6,894 bases of DNA, taken from contig RFPX01000067.1 of the NCBI GenBank assembly GCA_009925955.1, forward strand, positions 1-6,894. Direction: 5' to 3'. The notes under the pieces were generated by a model. That model was not told the DNA's origin. It searched no databases and worked only from the letters and a program-made list of their open reading frames with translations. Source of the DNA: Betaproteobacteria bacterium. Its GTDB lineage: Bacteria > Pseudomonadota > Gammaproteobacteria > Burkholderiales > Burkholderiaceae_C. Positions 1 through 6,894 of this stretch are shown here, one piece after another (position 1 is the first letter of the stretch; every line of letters starts with the position of its first letter). The translations under genes and the position numbers were made by a program.

Positions 1-1
1 T

Positions 2-40
2 TCGGACCGTGCTCGGCTGATGGAAGCGATTGCGGTCTAG
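2..40 (+). CDS. possible 3' end of a plus-strand gene entering from the left
   Basis: One plus-strand frame is open from the window edge to a TAG at 38-40 and would encode the C-terminal peptide SDRARLMEAIAV. The composition (Arg, Leu, Ala, Glu, then a hydrophobic end) is plausible for a protein C-terminus. Another plus frame stops at 18 and a third stays open into the antisense of the tRNA gene, so this frame is the best candidate. Twelve codons are too few to identify a family. It could equally be non-coding. Confidence 0.25.
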   Translation, partial: SDRARLMEAIAV

Positions 41-84
41 GCCGCCTACGACAGCCTAAGCCAGGGGTCCAACGGAATGTGAGG

Positions 85-158
85 TGGAGGCGCGAGGCGG
101 AGTCGAACCGCCCTAACCGGATTTGCAATCCGGGGCATAACCGCTTTGCTATCGCGCC
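85..158 (-). tRNA. tRNA-Cys (anticodon GCA)
   Basis: On the minus strand the gene folds as a complete cloverleaf. The acceptor stem GGCGCGA pairs with TCGCGCC, the anticodon stem CCGGA/TCCGG encloses the loop TTGCAAA, and the T arm is GCGG-TTCGACT-CCGC. The anticodon GCA reads the cysteine codons UGC and UGU. The discriminator base is U73, the known identity element of cysteine tRNAs, and the CCA tail is encoded at 85-87. It lies downstream of tRNA-Gly on the same strand, but a terminator separates them. I see no clear promoter in the 70 bases before it and no convincing terminator after it. Confidence 0.97.
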
Positions 159-227
159 ACGCTGTAGGGGTGCAGGTTAGCACGCCCTTCAAAACTGTGC
201 CGGCAGCGCAAGCGGAGCACCGCCGAC

Positions 228-255
228 AAAAAAGGGAAGCCTGGGCTTCCCTTTT
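228..255 (-). terminator. intrinsic terminator after tRNA-Gly
   Basis: An 11-bp perfect stem (230-240 with 245-255) closes a four-base loop (241-244). On the minus strand it is followed by a run of six T (complement of 228-233), the standard form of a Rho-independent terminator for transcripts from tRNA-Gly. On the plus strand the run after the stem is only TTTT, so it may act weakly in that direction. It begins about 10 bases past the tRNA-Gly CCA end and lies upstream of tRNA-Cys, so it would cut or reduce co-transcription of the two tRNAs. Confidence 0.8.
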
Positions 256-264
256 CGTGGAATT

Positions 265-340
265 TGGAGCGGGAAACGAGGCTCGAACTCGCGACCTCAA
301 CCTTGGCAAGGTTGCGCTCTACCAACTGAGCTATTCCCGC
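265..340 (-). tRNA. tRNA-Gly (anticodon GCC)
   Basis: The minus strand gives a canonical 76-base tRNA with acceptor stem GCGGGAA/TTCCCGC, a D arm containing AGCTCAGTTGGTAGAGC, anticodon loop TTGCCAA, and T loop TTCGAGC. The anticodon GCC (complement of 305-307) reads GGC and GGU. The discriminator is U73 and the CCA tail is encoded (265-267). A promoter-like element lies about 80 bases upstream and a strong terminator directly downstream, so it can be expressed as a single-gene unit. Confidence 0.97.
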
Positions 341-422
341 ATGTGTACCGGCTTGCGCTGGTCACGGTCTCGGCTGATCGTCTGGATCGGATATGTTTGG
401 TTGCACATCCACCGAGCCCTCT

Positions 423-452
423 ACTATACAACAGTTTGGCCGGCCTTTGCAA
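423..452 (-). promoter_or_regulatory. probable sigma-70 promoter for tRNA-Gly
   Basis: On the minus strand TTGCAA (447-452) is followed after 18 bases by TATAGT (423-428), one mismatch from the TATAAT consensus. The start point would be near 415, giving a leader of about 75 bases before the tRNA. The element stands between the hairpin ending the lon transcript and tRNA-Gly, which is where such a promoter is expected. This is inferred from motif match only. Confidence 0.5.
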
Positions 453-454
453 TT

Positions 455-476
455 CCCCCACGCCCAGGGCGTGGGG
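455..476 (-). terminator. GC-rich hairpin at the 3' end of lon
   Basis: The arms CCCCACGCC and GGCGTGGGG (456-464 with 468-476) form a nine-bp stem with a three-base loop, starting nine bases past the lon stop codon. On the minus strand it is followed by GGAATTGC, so there is no U tract. It may end or stabilise the lon mRNA, but it is not a canonical intrinsic terminator. It abuts the -35 element of the putative tRNA-Gly promoter. Confidence 0.45.
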
Positions 477-484
477 TGGCCCCC

Positions 485-2920
<2,436 letters not shown>

Positions 2921-2977
2921 GAAAGTCTCTCTTTCTACAGCCTACTTGGGGGCCGGCAGAAGGATTGCAAGTGCCCC

Positions 2978-3006
2978 ACTGGAACACCGGGAAAAAAGGG
3001 CGTCAA
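2978..3006 (-). promoter_or_regulatory. weak candidate promoter for lon
   Basis: On the minus strand TTGACG (3001-3006, five of six matches to the sigma-70 -35 box) is followed after 17 bases by TCCAGT (2978-2983), only a three-of-six match to the -10 box. Transcription would start about 50 bases before the lon ATG. lon is heat-shock controlled in many proteobacteria, but I could not find a convincing CTTGAA / CCCCAT sigma-32 pair at proper spacing. Confidence 0.25.
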
Positions 3007-3035
3007 GGGGGAAAAATCGGTTCATTGAGCCCCAT

Positions 3036-3049
3036 TGTGCACCTGCACA
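3036..3049. repeat. 14-bp inverted repeat, operator-like, clpX-lon spacer
   Basis: TGTGCA and TGCACA are separated by two bases. The element lies about 30 bases upstream of the candidate lon -35 box, a position where a regulator could bind. A related GTGCAC occurs at 3085-3090. No known operator was matched. Confidence 0.35.
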
Positions 3050-3074
3050 GGCCCTGACCCTGAGACGGGCACGG

Positions 3075-3086
3075 ACATGGGCATGT
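3075..3086. repeat. 12-bp inverted repeat, clpX-lon spacer
   Basis: ACATG and CATGT are separated by GG. It is short enough to occur by chance, but it sits 25 bases from the inverted repeat at 3036-3049 in the same non-coding spacer. Confidence 0.25.
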
Positions 3087-3137
3087 GCACGCACAAACGC
3101 ACGGGTGGCAAGGGTGGATCGGATCAGGCGCCCGGGA

Positions 3138-3153
3138 CTTGAGCGGGCTCAAG
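3138..3153. repeat. hairpin-forming inverted repeat downstream of clpX
   Basis: CTTGAGC and GCTCAAG form seven-base arms separated by two bases, within a GC-rich stretch about 40 bases past the clpX stop. With no U tract on either strand it is not a standard terminator. It could protect the 3' end of the tig-clpP-clpX mRNA or attenuate readthrough into lon. Confidence 0.35.
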
Positions 3154-3187
3154 CGCCCGCGGAACTGCCGGGTGTGGTGCCTGTTAA

Positions 3188-3201
3188 AGCGCTTAAGCGC
3201 T
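3188..3201. repeat. 14-bp perfect palindrome spanning the clpX stop codon
   Basis: AGCGCTTAAGCGCT is identical on both strands and contains the clpX TAA (3193-3195). On the minus strand it is followed by TTTAAC, so as RNA it gives a five-bp stem with a TTAA loop and only three U. At best it is a weak terminator. Confidence 0.35.
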
Positions 3202-4463
3202 AGCCTTGGTCTCGCGGTACACCAACAGGGGCTTGGTGCCCTCGTCGATGTTGTGCTCGTCCACCACCACCTTGGCCACGCCGTCGAGCGTGGGCAGGTC
3301 GAACATGGTGTCGATCAGCGAATGCTCCACGATGGAGCGCAGGCCGCGCGCGCCGGTTTTGCGGGCCAGGGCCTTGCGGGCAATGGCGCCCAAAGCCGAA
3401 GGGCGAACCTCAAGCTCCACGCCGTCCATGGCGAACAAGCGCTCGTACTGCTTGACCAGGGCGTTCTTGGGCTGGGTGAGGATCTGCACCATGGCGTCTT
3501 CGGTGAGCTCGCCCAGGGTGGCCACCACCGGCAGCCGGCCCACGAGTTCGGGGATCAGGCCGAACTTGATCAGGTCTTCGGGCTCGGCGTCACGGAAGAG
3601 CTCCGCCGCCTTCTTTTCGGTCTTGGACTGCACCGAGGCCGAGAAACCAATGCCGGACTTTTCCGTGCGGTTCTGGATCACCTTTTCCAGGCCATCGAAG
3701 GCGCCGCCGCAGATGAACAGGATGTTGGTGGTGTCGATCTGCAGGAAGTCTTGGTTGGGGTGCTTGCGCCCGCCCTGCGGGGGCACGCTGGCCATGGTGC
3801 CTTCGACCAGCTTCAGCAGGGCCTGCTGCACGCCCTCACCCGACACGTCACGCGTGATGGAGGGGTTGTCGGCCTTGCGGGAGATCTTGTCGATCTCGTC
3901 GATGTAGACGATGCCGCGCTGCGCACGCTCAACCTCGTAGTTGCAGTTCTGCAGCAGCTTTTGGATGATGTTTTCGACGTCTTCGCCCACATAGCCCGCC
4001 TCGGTGAGGGTGGTGGCGTCGGCGATGACGAAGGGCACATTGAGCAAGCGGGCCAGGGTTTGGGCCAGCAGGGTTTTGCCCGAGCCGGTGGGGGGCCGAT
4101 GAGCAGGATGTTGCTCTTGCTGAGCTCCACCTCATCTTTGCCGTTGGCGCCCATGTGCTTCAGGCGCTTGTAGTGGTTGTACACCGCCACCGACAGGATG
4201 CGCTTGGCGGTGTCTTGGCCAATCACATACTGGTCCAGGCTGTCCTTGATTTCAGCCGGCGTGGGCAGGTCGGACTTGCCACCCTTGACCGGGGCCGCCT
4301 CGGGCGGCACCTCGTCGCGGATGATGTCGTTGCACAGCTCAATGCACTCGTCGCAGATGAACACGGACGGGCCGGCGATCAGCTTTTTGACCTCGTGCTG
4401 GCTCTTGCCGCAGAAGCTGCAATAGAGCACTTTTTCGCTGGAGGAGCCCTTCTTTTCTGGCAT
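3193..4463 (-). pseudogene. clpX: ClpX, ATP-dependent unfoldase subunit of ClpXP, frameshifted in Walker A
   Basis: ClpX is the AAA+ ring that recognises, unfolds and translocates proteins into ClpP. Codons 1-124 (4463 down to 4092) encode the N-terminal zinc domain with C15, C18, C37 and C40, then the start of the AAA+ module up to NILLIGP. At the run of six C (complement of 4090-4095) the frame breaks. Unshifted, translation continues in a Ser/Arg/Pro-rich nonsense tail to a stop at 3813-3815 (216 residues). One frame over, the protein resumes exactly with TGSGKTLLAQTLARLLNVP and runs to the TAA at 3193. The resumed part keeps the pore loop GYVGED, Walker B VYIDEID, the RKH loop and the ClpP-docking IGF loop. 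Removing two C restores the family consensus GPTGSGKT and a 422-residue protein, the usual ClpX length. No second defect is visible, so a sequencing error or a very recent mutation is likely. It starts 50 bases after clpP with no recognisable Shine-Dalgarno. Confidence 0.93.
4089..4097 (-). other. frameshift site in clpX (six-C run in Walker A)
   Basis: The minus strand reads GGC CCC CCA in the upstream frame. Family consensus expects GGC CCC ACC (Gly-Pro-Thr), which needs four C after the two G; six are present. The downstream frame is the -1 frame. The heptamer C-CCC-CCA fits the X-XXY-YYZ slippery pattern, but I see no nearby upstream Shine-Dalgarno and no strong downstream hairpin that would stimulate slippage. 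Confidence 0.85.
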
Positions 4464-4513
4464 GGGAGGTCTGTTGGCCTGTGTCGGTTCCGTGTCTCAG
4501 GGATGATAGACCA

Positions 4514-5122
4514 TCAGGCCCGCTTCTCGATCACCTGGTCCACCAGGCCATAGTCCTTGGCTTCGGCAGCACTCATGTAGTAGTCGCGCTCGGTGTCGGC
4601 CTGGATCTTCTCCAGGGGCTGGCCGGTGCGCTCGGCCAGGATGCGGTTGAGCTGCTCGCGGGTCTTGAGGATCTCGCGGGCGTGGATCTCGATGTCGGTG
4701 GCCTGGCCCTGGGCGCCGCCCAGGGGTTGGTGGATCATCACCTTGCTGTTGGGCAAGGCAAAGCGCTTGCCCTTGGCGCCGGCGGCCAGCAAGAAGGCGC
4801 CCATGGAGGCGGCCATGCCCATGCACAGGGTGCTCACATCGGGCTTGATGAACTGCATGGTGTCGAAGATCGACATGCCCGCGCTCACACTGCCGCCCGG
4901 GGAGTTGATGTACAGCGAGATGTCCTTGTCCGGGTTTTCGGACTCCAGGAACAAGAGCTGCGCCACCACCAGGTTGGCCGTGGCGTCGTTGACCGGCCCC
5001 ACCAGGAACACCACCCGCTCGCGCAGCAGGCGGCTGTAGATGTCATAGGCGCGCTCGCCCCGGCCTGAGGTTTCGATGACGATGGGCACCATGCCCAGGT
5101 TTTGGGGGTCGATCACGCTCAT
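4514..5122 (-). CDS. clpP: ClpP, ATP-dependent Clp protease proteolytic subunit
   Basis: Serine peptidase that forms the double-heptamer chamber of ClpXP and ClpAP in the cytoplasm. The 202-residue product covers the whole family length. The catalytic triad is visible as S106 in GMAASMGA, H131 in MIHQP and D180 in ERDYYM, each five residues earlier than in the E. coli precursor. The conserved INSPGGSV segment lies at 72-79. The frame is open further upstream (to 5278) but overlaps tig; the ATG at 5120-5122 is chosen because AGGAG lies ten bases before it and the sequence MSVIDPQNLGMVPIVIE fits the family N-terminus. The first residues probably form a propeptide removed by self-cleavage, as in E. 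coli. It starts 17 bases after the tig stop, so the two are co-transcribed and perhaps translationally coupled. Confidence 0.98.
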   Translation of the reverse strand: MSVIDPQNLGMVPIVIETSGRGERAYDIYSRLLRERVVFLVGPVNDATANLVVAQLLFLESENPDKDISLYINSPGGSVSAGMSIFDTMQFIKPDVSTLCMGMAASMGAFLLAAGAKGKRFALPNSKVMIHQPLGGAQGQATDIEIHAREILKTREQLNRILAERTGQPLEKIQADTERDYYMSAAEAKDYGLVDQVIEKRA

Positions 5123-5132
5123 GTTTTGATTG

Positions 5133-5137
5133 CTCCT
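5133..5137 (-). promoter_or_regulatory. Shine-Dalgarno of clpP
   Basis: AGGAG on the minus strand is ten bases before the clpP ATG and three bases after the tig TGA. It fixes the clpP start against the longer upstream-open frame and suggests that ribosomes ending tig translation can restart on clpP. Confidence 0.75.
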
Positions 5138-5139
5138 GA

Positions 5140-6450
5140 TCAGGACTGGGCCATCAGCTCGTCGAAGGGTACCGCCTTCTCCGAGACTTTGGCGCGGGCC
5201 AGGACGAACTCGGCCACATTGTTCTCGACCACGATGGCCTCGACTTCGGCCATGCGGTTGCGGTCCGTGAGGTACCAACGCATCACCTCGGCCGGCTTTT
5301 CGTAGCTCTGCGAGATCTCTTCGATGTGCGCTTGCAGCTGTTCGGGCTTGGCCTGCAGCTGATGGGTGCGCACCAACTCGCCCACCACCAGGCCCAGGCG
5401 CACGCGCTTTTCGGCCTGCTCGGTGAAGACCTCGGCGGGGATGGGCATGTTGTCGGCGTCTTTGAAGCCGCGCTGCTTGAGGTCGGCGCGGGCGCCTTGC
5501 ACCATGCGCTCCACCTCGCCTTGCACCAGGGCCTTGGGCAGGTCGAGCGTGCTGACCTTGACCAGGGCGTCCATCACCGCAGCCTTGTTGCGGTTGAGCA
5601 CGCGGAACTTGACCTCGCGGGCCAGGTTCTTCTTCACATCGGCGCGCAGGCCTTCCACGGTGCCGTCGGCAATGCCCAGGGACTTGGCGAAGGCATCGTC
5701 CACCTCGGGCAGGTTTTGCTGCTCGATCTTCTTCATGGTCACCAGGAAGTCGGCTTCCTTGCCGGCCACGTCCTGGCCGTGATAGTCGGCCGGGAACTGC
5801 AGCGGGAAGGTCTTGCTTTCGCCGACCTTCATGCCGCGCACGGCCTTGTCGAACTGCTCGAGCATCTGGCCTTCGCCGATGATGAACTGGAAGGCCTCGG
5901 CCTTGCCGCCCTGGAAGGGCTCGCCGTCGATCTTGCCTTCGAAGTCGATGGTGACGCGGTCTTCTTCGGCAGCACCTTCAGCGGCGGCGCGCTGGGCAAA
6001 GGTGCGGCGCTGCTTGCGCAAGATGTCCAGGGTCTTGTCGATGGCGGCCTCGGTCACCTCGGCCTGCACCTTTTCCACCTCGGCCGTGGCCAGGTCGCCA
6101 ATTTGCACGTCGGGGTAGACCTCGAAGGTGGCATCAAAAGCCAAGGCACCTTCCGGGGCTTCGTCTTTCTGGCTGATGCGGGGCATGCCGGCCACCTTCA
6201 GGGAGGCCTCATCCGCGGCCTTGGCAAAGGCCTCGCCCACCTTGTCGTTGACCACTTCGTACTGCACGGAATAGCCGTAGCGCTGGGCCACCACGCTCAT
6301 GGGCACCTTGCCCGGGCGGAAGCCGTCGGCCTTGACGGTGCGGGCCAGTTTCTTCAGCCGGGTCTGCACCTCGTTGTTGATGGTGTCGGCCGGCAGCACG
6401 AGCGTGATACGGCGCTCAAGCTTCTCAAGGGTTTCAACGGTGACCGTCAT
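5140..6450 (-). CDS. tig: Trigger factor, ribosome-associated chaperone and prolyl isomerase
   Basis: Binds the ribosome at the exit tunnel and shields nascent chains. The 436-residue product (E. coli 432) has all three domains. The N-terminal ribosome-binding domain (about 1-145) carries the signature GFRPGKVP at 43-50, matching GFRKGKVP in E. coli. The FKBP-type prolyl isomerase domain (about 160-243) begins EDRVTIDFEGKIDGEPF and includes GEGQMLEQFD at 192-201. The helical C-terminal chaperone domain (about 250-436) follows the EQQNLPEVDDAFAKSLG junction and ends in a conserved FDELM-like tail. The ATG at 6448-6450 is preceded by a weak AGAGAG purine stretch. No frame break or missing motif is seen. 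It is the first protein gene of the tig-clpP-clpX unit, 80 bases downstream of tRNA-Leu; readthrough from the tRNA or a promoter in that spacer could drive it. Confidence 0.98.
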   Translation of the reverse strand: MTVTVETLEKLERRITLVLPADTINNEVQTRLKKLARTVKADGFRPGKVPMSVVAQRYGYSVQYEVVNDKVGEAFAKAADEASLKVAGMPRISQKDEAPEGALAFDATFEVYPDVQIGDLATAEVEKVQAEVTEAAIDKTLDILRKQRRTFAQRAAAEGAAEEDRVTIDFEGKIDGEPFQGGKAEAFQFIIGEGQMLEQFDKAVRGMKVGESKTFPLQFPADYHGQDVAGKEADFLVTMKKIEQQNLPEVDDAFAKSLGIADGTVEGLRADVKKNLAREVKFRVLNRNKAAVMDALVKVSTLDLPKALVQGEVERMVQGARADLKQRGFKDADNMPIPAEVFTEQAEKRVRLGLVVGELVRTHQLQAKPEQLQAHIEEISQSYEKPAEVMRWYLTDRNRMAEVEAIVVENNVAEFVLARAKVSEKAVPFDELMAQS

Positions 6451-6469
6451 GTTGGGAACTCTCTGTCTA

Positions 6470-6503
6470 GCGGTTCAATCGGCAAGCTGGGCGAGCCGTT
6501 CAA
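6470..6503 (-). repeat. paired TTGAAC motifs upstream of tig
   Basis: On the minus strand TTGAACGGC (6495-6503) and TTGAACCGC (6470-6478) are spaced 25 bases apart, start to start. Each core resembles a -35 box, but I find no good -10 box at 16-18 bases from either. This spacer must hold any tig promoter, so the pair may be part of it. Confidence 0.25.
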
Positions 6504-6507
6504 GGCA

Positions 6508-6521
6508 GCGGGCAAGCCCGC
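6508..6521 (-). terminator. short GC hairpin between tRNA-Leu and tig
   Basis: GCGGGC and GCCCGC form six-base arms with two bases between, starting ten bases past the tRNA-Leu CCA end. There is no U tract after it on the minus strand (TGCCTTGAA), so termination would be partial at best. It could serve as a processing or attenuation structure between the tRNA and tig. Confidence 0.3.
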
Positions 6522-6530
6522 CGGGATACG

Positions 6531-6617
6531 TGGTGCGCGGGGGGGGACTCGAACCCCCACACCATCGCTGGCGTCAGGACCTAAACCTGGTGCGTCTACC
6601 AATTTCGCCACCCGCGC
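6531..6617 (-). tRNA. tRNA-Leu (anticodon UAG)
   Basis: The minus strand gives an 87-base class II tRNA with acceptor stem GCGCGGG/CCCGCGC, a D arm with GCGAAATTGGTAGACGC, anticodon loop TTTAGGT, a long variable arm, and a T arm of five G-C pairs around TTCGAGT. The anticodon TAG (complement of 6581-6583) reads CUN leucine codons. The discriminator is A73, the known leucine identity base, and CCA is encoded at 6531-6533. The outermost anticodon-stem pair is C-A instead of the C-G in the E. coli counterpart, a small deviation. The gene lies directly upstream of tig on the same strand. Confidence 0.97.
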
Positions 6618-6641
6618 AGGGTGTTTTGCGGCAAACCCTGT

Positions 6642-6647
6642 AGTGTA
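6642..6647 (-). promoter_or_regulatory. candidate -10 box for tRNA-Leu
   Basis: TACACT on the minus strand lies 24 bases before the tRNA-Leu 5' end, a good distance for a short tRNA leader. The hexamer at -35 spacing (GGCACG) is a poor match, so this rests on the -10 box and position alone. The same 73-base spacer must also hold any promoter for the divergent hpnC. Confidence 0.3.
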
Positions 6648-6690
6648 CTAGCCCCCCAGGCGCGCGTGCCCCGGGCGACAATGGGCTGCC

Positions 6691-6894
6691 GTGAGCGTGG
6701 ACCATTACGAAAACTTCCCCGTGGCCTCCATCCTGTGCCCGCCGGCGCTGCGCCCGGCGGTGGTGGCCCTGTACCACTACGCCCGCACGGCCGACGACAT
6801 CGCCGATGAGGGGCCCGGCACGCCCGAGCAGCGGCGGGCGCTGCTGCAGCGCTATCGGCAGTGCCTGCTGGCGGCAGTGGGAAAGGCCGAGGCC
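6691..6894 (+). CDS. hpnC: HpnC, squalene/hydroxysqualene synthase (5' part)
   Basis: Member of the trans-isoprenyl diphosphate synthase (squalene/phytoene synthase) family. In the HpnC-HpnD-HpnE route, HpnD makes presqualene diphosphate from farnesyl diphosphate, HpnC converts it to hydroxysqualene, and HpnE reduces this to squalene for hopanoids. Only the first 68 codons are present; the gene runs off the right edge. The start MSVDHYENFPVAS is typical of HpnC, and ARTADDIADEG at 31-41 holds the first Asp-rich motif (DDIAD at 35-39) that binds magnesium and diphosphate. I chose the GTG at 6691; a GTG two codons later is also possible, and the ATG at 6681 is in another frame. No Shine-Dalgarno is visible before it. 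It is divergent from tRNA-Leu and unrelated to the protease block; hpnD and hpnE would be expected further right. Confidence 0.88.
   Translation, partial: MSVDHYENFPVASILCPPALRPAVVALYHYARTADDIADEGPGTPEQRRALLQRYRQCLLAAVGKAEA

Noticed and set aside
37..60. Terminator after tRNA-Cys
   Set aside because: Only a five-bp TAGGC/GCCTA stem with a long loop and no U tract; too weak to call.
2921..3192. Sigma-32 heat-shock promoter for lon
   Set aside because: CCCTTGAC is present near 3008-3001, but the nearest CCC-containing -10-like stretch is about nine bases away, too close for the family spacing, and lacks CCCCAT.
3085..4173. 362-codon plus-strand open frame opposite clpX
   Set aside because: Antisense to clpX with the same low-complexity Leu/Gly/His composition; no motif and no ribosome site.
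4481..5068. 195-codon plus-strand open frame opposite clpP
   Set aside because: Antisense to clpP, whose triad and full length are certain; no independent support.
5123..5278. Longer N-terminus for ClpP from a start at 5278
   Set aside because: It would overlap tig by 139 bases and add residues unlike any ClpP. The internal ATG at 5120-5122 has a good AGGAG and the family N-terminus.
5326..6651. 441-codon plus-strand open frame opposite tig and tRNA-Leu
   Set aside because: It runs through the antisense of tig and of a tRNA gene, which a real protein gene would not do; the composition is a shadow pattern.
6621..6809. Plus-strand open frame including the ATG at 6681
   Set aside because: It is out of frame with the clear HpnC sequence, and its Arg/Gly/Pro-rich translation matches nothing recognisable.

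Overview
The window looks like a GC-rich betaproteobacterial chromosome, most likely Burkholderiales and probably Comamonadaceae. The reasons are the high GC content, the character of the Lon, ClpX and HpnC proteins, and a tRNA-Leu / tig / clpP / clpX / lon / tRNA order that I associate with that family. No mobile element, CRISPR array or phage gene is visible. This is a conserved housekeeping region and I did not find a novel system in it.

Layout, left to right. Bases 1-84 hold at most the last few codons of a plus-strand gene. Two minus-strand tRNA genes follow: tRNA-Cys(GCA) at 85-158 and tRNA-Gly(GCC) at 265-340, with an intrinsic terminator between them (228-255). A likely promoter for tRNA-Gly lies at 423-452, directly beside a strong hairpin at the 3' end of lon. 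The protein quality-control block fills 485-6450 on the minus strand. In transcription order it is tig (trigger factor), clpP (Clp peptidase), clpX (Clp unfoldase), then lon (ATP-dependent protease) after a 272-base spacer with several inverted repeats. Upstream of tig is tRNA-Leu(UAG) (6531-6617). Divergent from it, the first 68 codons of hpnC (hopanoid/squalene biosynthesis) run off the right edge.

The genes form one functional theme. Trigger factor meets nascent chains at the ribosome. ClpX unfolds tagged or regulatory substrates and feeds them to the ClpP peptidase. Lon degrades misfolded and regulatory proteins on its own. tig and clpP are only 17 bases apart and clpX starts 50 bases after clpP, so these three are probably co-transcribed; lon probably also has its own promoter.

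The one real anomaly is in clpX. The reading frame breaks inside the Walker A motif, at a run of six C (minus strand) where the family consensus predicts four. Everything before and after the break is well conserved and in frame. This is either a sequencing or assembly error in a homopolymer, a recent inactivating mutation, or, least likely, a recoding site.
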